Assembly (NCBI RefSeq): GCF_000338275.1
Contig: NZ_ANMR01000007.1
Location: 1-64,000, forward strand
Length of the DNA: 64,000 nucleotides
Direction of reading: 5' to 3'
DNA from: Staphylococcus xylosus NJ
GTDB taxonomy: Bacteria > Bacillota > Bacilli > Staphylococcales > Staphylococcaceae
Shown: in pieces, positions 56,821 through 64,000 of the stretch
Numbering within the stretch: the stretch's first letter is position 1
Layout of the letters: the number at the start of each line of letters is the position of its first letter
Notes under the pieces: model-generated
What the model saw: only the letters and a program-made list of their open reading frames with translations
Told to the model about the DNA's origin: nothing
Database searches by the model: none
Made by a program: the position numbers and the translations under genes

Positions 56821-57837
56821 TTATACTGATTTTGTTTTATACATTAAGTATAAGAAATAAGGGGCACCTATAATAGCAACTACAATACCTGCTGGAACAC
56901 CTGATGGTTGTAGTATAACTTGACCAATAGTATCTGCTAGTACAAGTAAAAAGGCGCCTATTAGTATTGAAATCGGTAAGAATAATTGATGTCTTGGGCC
57001 AACAATCGACTTAGCAATATGTGGTCCCAACAAACCAATAAATCCAATCGCACCAGCTACAGAAACAGCTGCTGATGATAACACAACTGCCACTAATAAT
57101 AAGACAATCCGTTCACGCCCTATCTTCACACCGACACCTTGAGCAATATACTGATGTGTGTTCAATAAATTTAGCACATTCGCTTTAAATAATAAGAATG
57201 GTATTAATACGATAACCCATGGTAAAAAGGCTATAACAAACGCCCATTCATCACCCCAAATATTACCAGCAAGCCAAGAAGCTATAAACTCTGATTGGTC
57301 TTCGTCAAATGTGGACATTAGTGTTAACGACCCACCACTAAGTGCAGTAGACATTCCCACGCCGACAAGTACCATACTCGCTGGAGTAATACCTTCTCCT
57401 TTATTATAACTAAACGAGAAAATAATAAGTGCTGTTAAAACACCGCCTACCATACTAATAAATGGTAAAACATACACAAAATTACCCGCGTCTACCTGGC
57501 CTACCACTATAAATAAAGCAATTACAAAGCCGCTTCCGGCATTAATACCTAATATACCAGGCTCTGCAAGTGGGTTTTTCGTTACACTTTGTATGACTGC
57601 ACCACTCATGGCTAAAGCAGCACCAGCTAATATTGTAATAATCATACGCGGCAATCTAAATTCCATCAATATCAATGTGTCTGTATATTCGCCCTGGCCG
57701 ATTAACGTTTTGAAAAATGCCTCTACAGACATTTTATATTCTCCAGAAGTAATACTCCATGCGCACGCTAACAAGACTAGAATAGTGAGTATAAGCATCG
57801 TAAGCCATTGTTTATATCTTAACTTTGGATCTATCAT
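56821..57837 (-). CDS. fhuG: Ferric hydroxamate permease FhuG
   Basis: 338 residues, FecCD type with about ten segments. AEPGILGINAGSGF, GRERIVLLLVAVVLSSAAVSVAGAIGFIGLLGPHIA are family signatures. Heterodimer with FhuB. ATGA overlap with fhuB. Confidence 0.92.
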   Translation of the reverse strand: MIDPKLRYKQWLTMLILTILVLLACAWSITSGEYKMSVEAFFKTLIGQGEYTDTLILMEFRLPRMIITILAGAALAMSGAVIQSVTKNPLAEPGILGINAGSGFVIALFIVVGQVDAGNFVYVLPFISMVGGVLTALIIFSFSYNKGEGITPASMVLVGVGMSTALSGGSLTLMSTFDEDQSEFIASWLAGNIWGDEWAFVIAFLPWVIVLIPFLLFKANVLNLLNTHQYIAQGVGVKIGRERIVLLLVAVVLSSAAVSVAGAIGFIGLLGPHIAKSIVGPRHQLFLPISILIGAFLLVLADTIGQVILQPSGVPAGIVVAIIGAPYFLYLMYKTKSV

Positions 57838-58835
57838 GAGAAGCGACCTCCTCTTTTAACTAAATACAAGAAGTAAGGTACACCAATAAAGGAAATGATG
57901 GCTCCTACTGGGGCTTCTCCTAACATACGTGCAGTCGTATCTGCTACTAGTAATAGCAAACCACCGACTACAGCAGTTAAAGGTATCACTCTAGCATAGT
58001 CCGTGCCCACTAAGTATCTCACTATATGCGGCACCATCAGACCGACAAAGGCGATTTGACCAACCATTGCAACTGCAATACCAGCCAAAACCATAGATAA
58101 TATCAGTGAAATAGCTCGCGTAAACGCAACGTTTTGCCCTAGACCTTTAGCCAATGTTTCACCTAAATTTAAAATTGTTAATTGCTTACTCATTGAAATG
58201 ATAATAACAAGAGCAATGATGATAAACGGTGCTGCCCAAACTAATTGGTTCCAGGTTGTACCAGATACACCACCAGCACTCCAAAACGTTAAACTTTGAT
58301 TTAGTCTAAATAATAACGCAACACCTTGGCTTAACGCGGTTAACAATGCACTAACAGCAGCGCCTGCCAAAATAATTCTCATAGGATTGAACCCGTCGCT
58401 TCTTGACCTTCCAATCATTAAAACGATAAAGCCACCCATCAACGCACCTATAAAACCAGCAAACATCATCACAAGGAATGGTGCAGTAGGATAAAATGCA
58501 AACGTAAGCGCTAGCATAAATGATGCACCAGAGTTTAATCCTATAAGACTTGGATCAGCTAAACCATTTTTAGTCACACCTTGGATAACAGCGCCTGAAG
58601 TACCTAACGCAACACCTACTAATATAGCTCCAATATCCCTTGGAATACGAATCTCACTAATAATATTATGCTGTTGATTTTTAGAATCGTAATTAAACAC
58701 CGCTTCAAAAATTGTGCTTAAGTGAATTTTGGCATCCCCGAACAATATAGAAATGATGAGTGCGCCGATTAATAATAATACAGCTATTATAAAAGTTGCT
58801 GTAAAACTTAACTTCCCTTTTTTCTTAGTAGTCAT
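57834..58835 (-). CDS. fhuB: Ferric hydroxamate permease FhuB
   Basis: 333 residues, FecCD type: ADPSLIGLNSGASF, GLMVPHIVRYLVG. Pairs with FhuG to import iron-hydroxamate siderophores. Nine bases after fhuC. The lipoprotein receptor (FhuD) is not here. Confidence 0.92.
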   Translation of the reverse strand: MTTKKKGKLSFTATFIIAVLLLIGALIISILFGDAKIHLSTIFEAVFNYDSKNQQHNIISEIRIPRDIGAILVGVALGTSGAVIQGVTKNGLADPSLIGLNSGASFMLALTFAFYPTAPFLVMMFAGFIGALMGGFIVLMIGRSRSDGFNPMRIILAGAAVSALLTALSQGVALLFRLNQSLTFWSAGGVSGTTWNQLVWAAPFIIIALVIIISMSKQLTILNLGETLAKGLGQNVAFTRAISLILSMVLAGIAVAMVGQIAFVGLMVPHIVRYLVGTDYARVIPLTAVVGGLLLLVADTTARMLGEAPVGAIISFIGVPYFLYLVKRGGRFS

Positions 58836-58844
58836 AATTTACCC

Positions 58845-59648
58845 CTAAACTTCTGAATAGCTTTTTCTGCACAAGTCGTAAGTTACTAACATTGGTTTGC
58901 CAGTTCTTGGGTCTGTACTAATTTCAACATCAATGTTGAATACTTTTTCTAATATGTCTTTAGTTAATACTTCCTCAGTATCACCATTAGCGATAATATA
59001 ACCATTCTTCATAGTGATTAAATGATCAGAAAAACGAACGGCTTGGTTAATATCATGCAATACCATAATAATAGTACAGCCTTGTTCTTTATTGAGCTGT
59101 GTAATTAATTCTAATATCTCTAACTGATGTGAAATGTCTAAATATGTTGTTGGCTCATCTAAGAATATAATATCTGTACGCTGAGCTAACGCCATTGCAA
59201 TCCATACACGTTGTCGTTGTCCTCCACTCAAATCATTTATTGGTCGTAATTTAAAATCATAAGTACCTGTAACACGCATTGCCCAGTCTATTTCTTTTTT
59301 ATCTTCGGCAGATAGACGTCCAAAACCTTTTTGATGTGGAAAACGACCATATGATACTAATTCACCAACTGTAAGGCCATCTGCAACCTCTGGAGATTGA
59401 GGCAAAATTGCAATTTTTTTAGCAATCTCTTTCGTAGATTGTGAGTGTATGTTTTCGTTATCTAATTGGATTTCTCCACCTTTAATTGGCAGTAGTCGTG
59501 ATAAGGCTTTAAGTAACGTCGACTTACCACAACCATTTGGTCCTATAATTGAGGTAATCTTGCCATCAGGAATGTGAACATCTAAGTTATCCACAATAAT
59601 ATTTTCTCCATAACCTATAGTGACCTGTTCTCCTTTTAAGCGATTCAT
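58845..59648 (-). CDS. fhuC: Siderophore ABC transporter ATPase FhuC
   Basis: 267 residues: Walker A GPNGCGKSTLL, Q-loop LPQSP, signature LSGGQRQRVWIAMAL, Walker B IIFLDEPTTYLD, His switch HD. In S. aureus FhuC also energises other siderophore importers. ATG 59648 follows AAGGGGA; the frame to 59678 lacks a site. Confidence 0.95.
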   Translation of the reverse strand: MNRLKGEQVTIGYGENIIVDNLDVHIPDGKITSIIGPNGCGKSTLLKALSRLLPIKGGEIQLDNENIHSQSTKEIAKKIAILPQSPEVADGLTVGELVSYGRFPHQKGFGRLSAEDKKEIDWAMRVTGTYDFKLRPINDLSGGQRQRVWIAMALAQRTDIIFLDEPTTYLDISHQLEILELITQLNKEQGCTIIMVLHDINQAVRFSDHLITMKNGYIIANGDTEEVLTKDILEKVFNIDVEISTDPRTGKPMLVTYDLCRKSYSEV

Positions 59649-59745
59649 AATTCCCCTTCTTCCTATATTAATAAGCATAACATCGTATATTTTCCCAATT
59701 AATTTATATTAAGTCATGTTAAATTTTCTAATTATCTCAAGTAAA

Positions 59746-59760
59746 TGATAATCATTATCA
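59746..59760. promoter_or_regulatory. Fur box of fhuCBG
   Basis: TGATAAT-C-ATTATCA, a perfect 7-1-7 inverted repeat (also A and T outside), about 100 bp before fhuC. Predicts iron repression by Fur. Confidence 0.92.
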
Positions 59761-59916
59761 TAGATGGTATTATATCATTTTTTACACCTATTGACTATTA
59801 ATTATTTTCAACAGACCTTCATATTTCGTTATCTTTATAGGCTTTATGTTCATAAAATAACATTTTTAAATCTTAATTCGCTATATGATTTGTTTAACTT
59901 TTTTCTATCATAAAAA

Positions 59917-59954
59917 GCCTAATTCACTATGGAAATATTCCAAATAAATTAGGC
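59917..59954 (-). terminator. Terminator of YitT gene
   Basis: GCCTAATT (59917-59924) pairs with AATTAGGC (59947-59954); U5 on the minus strand. Confidence 0.8.
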
Positions 59955-59986
59955 AACTTTATTATTCAACTTTACATTGTGTTATC

Positions 59987-60823
59987 TTAATGTTCATCGA
60001 TTAAGAAACCATTTCCGTATACATCTCGTACATCATGAATAACTAAAAATGCGTTATCATCGATTTTTCTTATTAAACGCTTGGCTCTTGTTACTTGTGT
60101 TTTAGTAATAACAACATACAGAATATCTTTATCTTCTTTTGAAAAATAGCCACGGCCATTTAAAATGGTAAGCCCACGTCCTACTTGTTCATCAATTACT
60201 TTAGCAATTTCATCAGGCTTGCTTGAAATAATTGTCATTGCTTTCTTCGTATTTAAACCTTCAATGACGTAATCCATTACTTTCGTACCGATATACAATG
60301 AAATCACAGTAACCAGTGCACTAGAAATTGGAATAACAGTCAGTGATATAGCTACAACAATTAAATCGAAGAATAGTAACGCATAAGGTGTACTAACGTC
60401 TAAGTATTTATTAGCGATTCGAGCTAAAATTGTAGTCCCTGCTGTAGTACCACCTGCAAGCACAATCACACCTATACCTAGCCCCACACAAAGACCACCA
60501 AATACTGCATTAACCAATATATTGCCTGTTTCAATTTCCCAACTTACAGTTAATTCTAAAAAGATAGAAATTAAAATCGTTGCGATAATAGTTAAATACA
60601 TACTTCGTTTACTTAAAAATTTATAACCTATCCCAATTAAAATGGCATTAAATACGAAGTTTGTAATACCTGGAGAAATGTGAAAAGCATAGTAAAGTAC
60701 GATCGCTATACCAGTCACTCCTCCCTCACCTAAATCAGCAGATATAATAAACGTATTCACCCCAGCTGAAAAAATGAACGATCCAAAAACAACTAATATT
60801 AAATCTCGCACTGTTTTGTTCAC
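59987..60823 (-). CDS. YitT family membrane protein (DUF161/DUF2179)
   Basis: 278 residues: five or six membrane segments to about 185 (YitT/DUF161, with EGGVTGIAIVLYY and GGTTAGTTILARI), then a soluble DUF2179 domain (about 190-278: TIISSKPDEIAKVI). Function unknown. GTG 60823 is eight bases behind AAGGGGG; GTG 60829 is too close. Confidence 0.83.
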   Translation of the reverse strand: MNKTVRDLILVVFGSFIFSAGVNTFIISADLGEGGVTGIAIVLYYAFHISPGITNFVFNAILIGIGYKFLSKRSMYLTIIATILISIFLELTVSWEIETGNILVNAVFGGLCVGLGIGVIVLAGGTTAGTTILARIANKYLDVSTPYALLFFDLIVVAISLTVIPISSALVTVISLYIGTKVMDYVIEGLNTKKAMTIISSKPDEIAKVIDEQVGRGLTILNGRGYFSKEDKDILYVVITKTQVTRAKRLIRKIDDNAFLVIHDVRDVYGNGFLIDEH

Positions 60824-60972
60824 CCACACGACCCCCTTGAATTTGCACTAATCAATTGAATGTTAGCAAATTATCGGAAATACTACAACACGAATATACA
60901 GAAAACCCTTTATATAATAAATTTATTTTGTATTGTAATTCCTATATATTTAATTAAAATTAGTTAATTTTA

Positions 60973-61019
60973 AAAATTCTGAAATTTCTGTTTACTTATT
61001 AATATCTCTTTGATATAAT
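60973..61019 (+). promoter_or_regulatory. Promoter of candidate small RNA, with CodY-like box
   Basis: -35 TTTACT (60991-60996), 17-bp spacer, extended -10 TGA-TATAAT (61014-61019). Just upstream AAAATTCTGAAATTT (60973-60987) matches the CodY consensus AATTTTCWGAAAATT at 12 of 15 positions. Confidence 0.6.
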
Positions 61020-61025
61020 AAAATT

Positions 61026-61217
61026 TATCTTCTTATTGGTAGCCAATAAGAAGCCATCTCCTTTGTGTTGTTTATAGTAACAAACAAAACAATTTTTGCT
61101 CGAGTATATACTTAGTACCTAGTCCTTACTATTTATATACAGTTAATTCATTTCCCGTAAAAGCCAAGTAATGATGAATGTGTCTCCTCACTTCAATTAC
61201 TTGGCTTTATTTTTTTG
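61026..61217 (+). ncRNA. Candidate small RNA, about 190 nt (possibly RsaD)
   Basis: No ORF with a ribosome site, but promoter and strong terminator frame it on the strand opposite both neighbours. 5' hairpin CTTCTTATTGG/CCAATAAGAAG (61029-61039, 61043-61053, loop of three). Unpaired CU-rich segments CCATCTCCTTTG, TTTCCCG and, in the terminator loop, TCTCCTC resemble the C-rich seed regions of staphylococcal sRNAs that pair with Shine-Dalgarno sequences. Terminator stem 61160-61172/61196-61208 then T7. Position near nupC recalls RsaD, from memory and unverified. Confidence 0.6.
61160..61217 (+). terminator. Terminator of the small RNA
   Basis: 13-bp arms AAAGCCAAGTAAT and ATTACTTGGCTTT, then ATTTTTTT. 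Confidence 0.88.
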
Positions 61218-61304
61218 CTTTTTATTTTATAACCATAATGTTTGATGGCTAGGAATTTAATTTATAACAAACTATAATGTTGCGTCTAATAAGGAACAAA
61301 AAAA

Positions 61305-61345
61305 CTAGACATTCAAAAGCGTGACAAACACTTTTAAACGTCTAG
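61305..61345 (-). terminator. nupC terminator
   Basis: CTAGAC...AAAAG pairs with CTTTT...GTCTAG; U-rich on minus strand. Stem interrupted. Confidence 0.65.
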
Positions 61346-61406
61346 TAATTTAACATGTTCCAATAAAAAATAAGCATACAACTTAAGTTTAATGTTTATT
61401 TATAAT

Positions 61407-62636
61407 TTACCAAGCAAATAATCCAACAAATCCTGCAGTCATCAACGATACTAAAATACCTGCAAGTAATAACATCGGTACATATTGTGATACGAAATCT
61501 GATGTTTTCTTGTCTACGATTCCTTTTAAAGTACCTACAATCATACCAATTGTCGAGAAGTTCGCGAATGAAATTAAGAATGTTGTAATGACTGCACGTC
61601 TATGTGGCGAATAAGATTCAACAACATCTTTAATTTGTCCCATGACAACAAATTCATTAGTGACAATTTTTTTGGCCATTTGTTGTGCAACAATCCAAGC
61701 TTCATCCCATGGTAAACCAAGCAATAACGCAAATGGATACATAAACACACCAAGTATTTGATCTAAACCAAAACTACCTTTAATACCTGCCCAGCCACCA
61801 ATGATGCTGGTAAGTAAATTAATTAATCGATCAATTAAATCTGATAAAGCAACGAAACTAATAACAAATGCTATAATAATTAAGATTAATTTACCTGCAT
61901 TTAATACTGAGTCACCTAAGAATGAGAAGAACGGTTGACGTTCTAATTCATTACTTTGAATAGTGTAAATAATATCTTCTTTTTCTTCTACCGTAACCGG
62001 ATTCAATATAGATGAAATAATAATCGCATTGATTATATTTAATGGAATAGCTGTCAATACTAAATCACCAGGAACCATAGAGACATATGCGCCTACTATA
62101 GCCCCAGATACAGAGCTCATAGACATCATCGCCACCGTTAACACACGAGTTTCTTTCATACGTTTTAATTGTTCATTCGAAACTGCTAATGCTTCTGTAT
62201 TACCTAAAAACATCATTTCAATACCAAAGAATGATTCGAACTTTGGTTGACGTGTGATTTTTGCTAAAACCCAACCAATACCACCAATTACTTTAGGTAA
62301 AATATTAAAATACATTAAAATGTCGAATAACGGAACAACTAATAATATTGGGAATAATGCACTAACTGCCATATCCATTGCGCCTGGTTTTACCCAGCTA
62401 GAAAAAGCAAACCCTGTACCTGCATGTGCTGAATCAATCACCCAAGAAATACCATTAGCTAATGTTTGTACTGCAGTTTTCCCCCACGGGAAGTACATAA
62501 AGAACCAAGCTAAAAATAAGTTTAATACAACTAATATTGCTATTGATTTCCATTGAATATCCTTTTTGCTTCGAGAGAATAATACTGCAATCCCTAAAAA
62601 CACAAACAATCCAATTATGTTAATCACTAAAAACAT
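61407..62636 (-). CDS. nupC: Concentrative nucleoside transporter NupC
   Basis: 409 residues, CNT family, proton/sodium-coupled nucleoside uptake. FFGIEMMFLGNTEALAVSNEQL, SVSGAIVGAYVSMVPGDLVLTA and NEFVVMGQIKDV are signatures. ATG 62636 follows GGTGGGTG; the frame to 62675 lacks a site. Confidence 0.92.
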   Translation of the reverse strand: MFLVINIIGLFVFLGIAVLFSRSKKDIQWKSIAILVVLNLFLAWFFMYFPWGKTAVQTLANGISWVIDSAHAGTGFAFSSWVKPGAMDMAVSALFPILLVVPLFDILMYFNILPKVIGGIGWVLAKITRQPKFESFFGIEMMFLGNTEALAVSNEQLKRMKETRVLTVAMMSMSSVSGAIVGAYVSMVPGDLVLTAIPLNIINAIIISSILNPVTVEEKEDIIYTIQSNELERQPFFSFLGDSVLNAGKLILIIIAFVISFVALSDLIDRLINLLTSIIGGWAGIKGSFGLDQILGVFMYPFALLLGLPWDEAWIVAQQMAKKIVTNEFVVMGQIKDVVESYSPHRRAVITTFLISFANFSTIGMIVGTLKGIVDKKTSDFVSQYVPMLLLAGILVSLMTAGFVGLFAW

Positions 62637-63025
62637 AATACACCCACCATTTCTTATTAAAATCATTGATAACAATGAATTTTTGAAAGTAATTTATGTA
62701 GCTATGTATTCAGAAGAATAAAGGTAAATGCATATTACTGACATAAACAATCAAACGTTCATAGACAGCATTAAATCCTGCATTTACCTTAATTATTCCT
62801 AATCCCTAGATTTGTTAATTCATTTTTGTAATCAATTTATACTTTCTCAAAACACTGTTTATTAATAATTCACAATAATTATAGCATGCATGTACTTTAT
62901 ATAAAATAACAATTTTATAGTTCGACAAACATCACTTTTTGTACATAATCTAAAATCAAACATTCGTCTTTCGGTATGAAAACGCCTACATAAACACAAC
63001 TATAATTTACTTTTTACTCTTTTTC
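62637..63025 (-). promoter_or_regulatory. nupC promoter and long structured leader
   Basis: Extended -10 TGC-TATAAT at 62878-62883 predicts a leader of about 235 nt. Within it AAGGTAAATGCA (minus-strand reading of 62779-62790) pairs perfectly with TGCATTTACCTT (62721-62732), 46 bases apart, with an inner imperfect helix ATGAAC/GTTTAT. No purine-riboswitch core seen. Confidence 0.55.
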
Positions 63026-64000
63026 TTATTTCGTCAAATTCTGTGTGTTTACAAATTGTTGATATTTCTCATGTTTCATAATCAATTCTTGATGTGTACC
63101 TTTACCAGTTACTTTACCAGCATCTACGAAAATAATTTGCTCTGCTTTTTTAATAGTAGATAATCTATGCGCGATAACTACAGTTGTGCGGTTTTCCATT
63201 AATTCTTCTAGCGCATCTTGAATCTTTCTTTCGCTTTCACTATCCAAATTAGCTGTAGCTTCGTCTAATAATAAAATATCTGGATTTTTGACAAAACTAC
63301 GAGCTATATCAATACGTTGACGTTGACCACCAGATAATTTCAATCCTCGTTCGCCAACCATCGTATCGTAGCCATCTTCAAATTGTTCTATAAACTCATG
63401 ACAGTTCGCTAATTTCGCAAAATGTATAAGTTCCTCATCACTTACTTCACGATTAATACCATACAATATGTTATCTCTAATAGTACCATTCATCATTGAG
63501 TTTGATTGCATTACGTAACCTATTTTATCACGCCATTCACCTAACCCAATGTCATAAATGGACTTATCACAATATTTAATATCACCTTGATCAATATCAT
63601 ACATCCGCTCAATAATATTAAAAATAGTACTCTTTCCTGACCCTGAAGGGCCTACAAATGCAGTAACTTTACTCTGTGGTATTTCAAAATTAACATCACT
63701 CAGAATTGGCTTAACTCCATATTTAAAGTCAACATGTTCAAATACCAAACTACCATCAGTAATCTCATCTTCTTGTTCTATATGAAATGCTTCCGTAGGC
63801 TCTTCCATAATTTCATAAATACGGCCACTTGCGCCTACAGCTTTTTTATAATCTGTAACAAGCGTTGAAAGATTAATCAGTGGCGTTGATAATTGGATCA
63901 CATAGAAAATCATAGCAATCAATGTACCTGCTGTGATTGCACCAGTGGAAATTCTAATCGCACCAAACCCTAATATAATTGCGATTGTAAGTAACATAAT
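63026..64000 (-). CDS. ABC exporter, C-terminal part (cut by window edge)
   Basis: At least 324 residues, continuing beyond the window. End of the membrane domain, then ATPase: Walker A GPSGSGKSTIF, signature LSGGQRQRIDIARSF, Walker B ILLLDEATANLD, H-loop IAHRLSTIK. Homodimeric multidrug exporter type (BmrA/LmrA/Sav1866-like). The ATG at 63997 is probably internal. Confidence 0.85.
   Translation of the reverse strand: MMLLTIAIILGFGAIRISTGAITAGTLIAMIFYVIQLSTPLINLSTLVTDYKKAVGASGRIYEIMEEPTEAFHIEQEDEITDGSLVFEHVDFKYGVKPILSDVNFEIPQSKVTAFVGPSGSGKSTIFNIIERMYDIDQGDIKYCDKSIYDIGLGEWRDKIGYVMQSNSMMNGTIRDNILYGINREVSDEELIHFAKLANCHEFIEQFEDGYDTMVGERGLKLSGGQRQRIDIARSFVKNPDILLLDEATANLDSESERKIQDALEELMENRTTVVIAHRLSTIKKAEQIIFVDAGKVTGKGTHQELIMKHEKYQQFVNTQNLTK

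Larger units (their letters stand above)
59649..59986. other. Intergenic stretch with fhu promoter
   Basis: Fur box at 59746-59760 and the terminator of the YitT gene at 59917-59954. Nothing else. Confidence 0.65.
60824..61406. other. Intergenic region containing a small RNA and nupC terminator
   Basis: 583 bases. Left part is the YitT promoter region; 60973-61217 the small RNA unit; 61305-61345 the nupC terminator. Confidence 0.6.

Noticed and set aside
61026-61217. RsaE small RNA
   Set aside because: The sequence lacks the short RsaE layout with paired UCCC motifs; length and position fit RsaD better, and even that is unproven.
62660-62883. Purine riboswitch upstream of nupC
   Set aside because: Conserved core junction bases of the purine aptamer are absent; only a long hairpin is seen.
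1-64000. Prophage, insertion sequence, CRISPR array, tRNA or rRNA
   Set aside because: No integrase or transposase, no regularly spaced repeats with spacers, and no tRNA or rRNA-like sequence was seen on either strand.

Overview
This 64 kb window is AT-rich chromosomal DNA of a coagulase-negative-type Staphylococcus. Recognisable staphylococcal core proteins place it: NorA, MgrA, SarX, GraX/GraR/GraS, FruA, MpfA-like, a SsaA-like CHAP amidase and FhuCBG. From memory, gene order follows, in reverse, the Staphylococcus aureus stretch from nupC/fhu to the csbB-like gene beside sae. Protein divergence from S. aureus and the extra NAD-malate dehydrogenase suggest another species, perhaps of the S. 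saprophyticus/xylosus group; that is inference. I see no rRNA, tRNA, phage, insertion sequence or CRISPR array.

Layout. 0-12.3 kb: csbB-like glycosyltransferase, aldo/keto reductase, CNNM-type membrane protein with an elaborate leader, nagA, fruR-fruK-fruA operon, YbaK/EbsC deacylase, gtaB and an anchored unknown protein. 12.6-20 kb: norA, a PPC-domain protein, two small membrane proteins, malate dehydrogenase, an aldo/keto reductase-membrane protein-DedA cluster and a CobW GTPase. 20-27.4 kb: mgrA, cydDC-like ABC exporter, uppP, a charged duplicated-repeat protein, YaiI and LOG-family proteins. 27.4-38.6 kb (accessory in character): LysE exporter with a divergent, internally shortened MocR regulator, acetyltransferases, a small lipoprotein, MFS pumps, a LysR regulator, a DUF402 protein with a His/Lys tail and a MetE-like methyltransferase. 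38.6-50.4 kb: cupin, YebC-family, sarX, a large AraC regulator, a BI-1 protein, a LysM-CHAP hydrolase, pit phosphate transport and graXRS. 50.4-64 kb: GNAT, esterase, YkvI, dhaKLM, fhuCBG, YitT-type protein, a probable small RNA, nupC and the C-terminal part of an ABC exporter cut by the window edge.

How parts work together. Sugar catabolism genes carry CcpA cre-like sites (a one-mismatch site inside the fru promoter, an exact match before dhaK). Iron uptake fhuCBG follows a perfect 7-1-7 Fur box. Envelope and antimicrobial-resistance regulation is concentrated here (mgrA with norA, sarX, the AraC regulator, graXRS, uppP, gtaB). vraFG, which in S. aureus follow graS, are not here.

Most worth a second look: the mpfA leader with a five-codon upstream ORF and competing helices; the ~190-nt small RNA between nupC and the YitT gene (possibly RsaD); the long leader hairpin of nupC; the MocR regulator that has lost the first part of its aminotransferase domain in frame; graXRS without vraFG together with loss of an acidic residue in the GraS sensor loop; and a family of terminators sharing a GAGACA/TGTCTC core. 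Many genes here start with GTG or TTG; I moved starts where the ribosome-binding site decided it.
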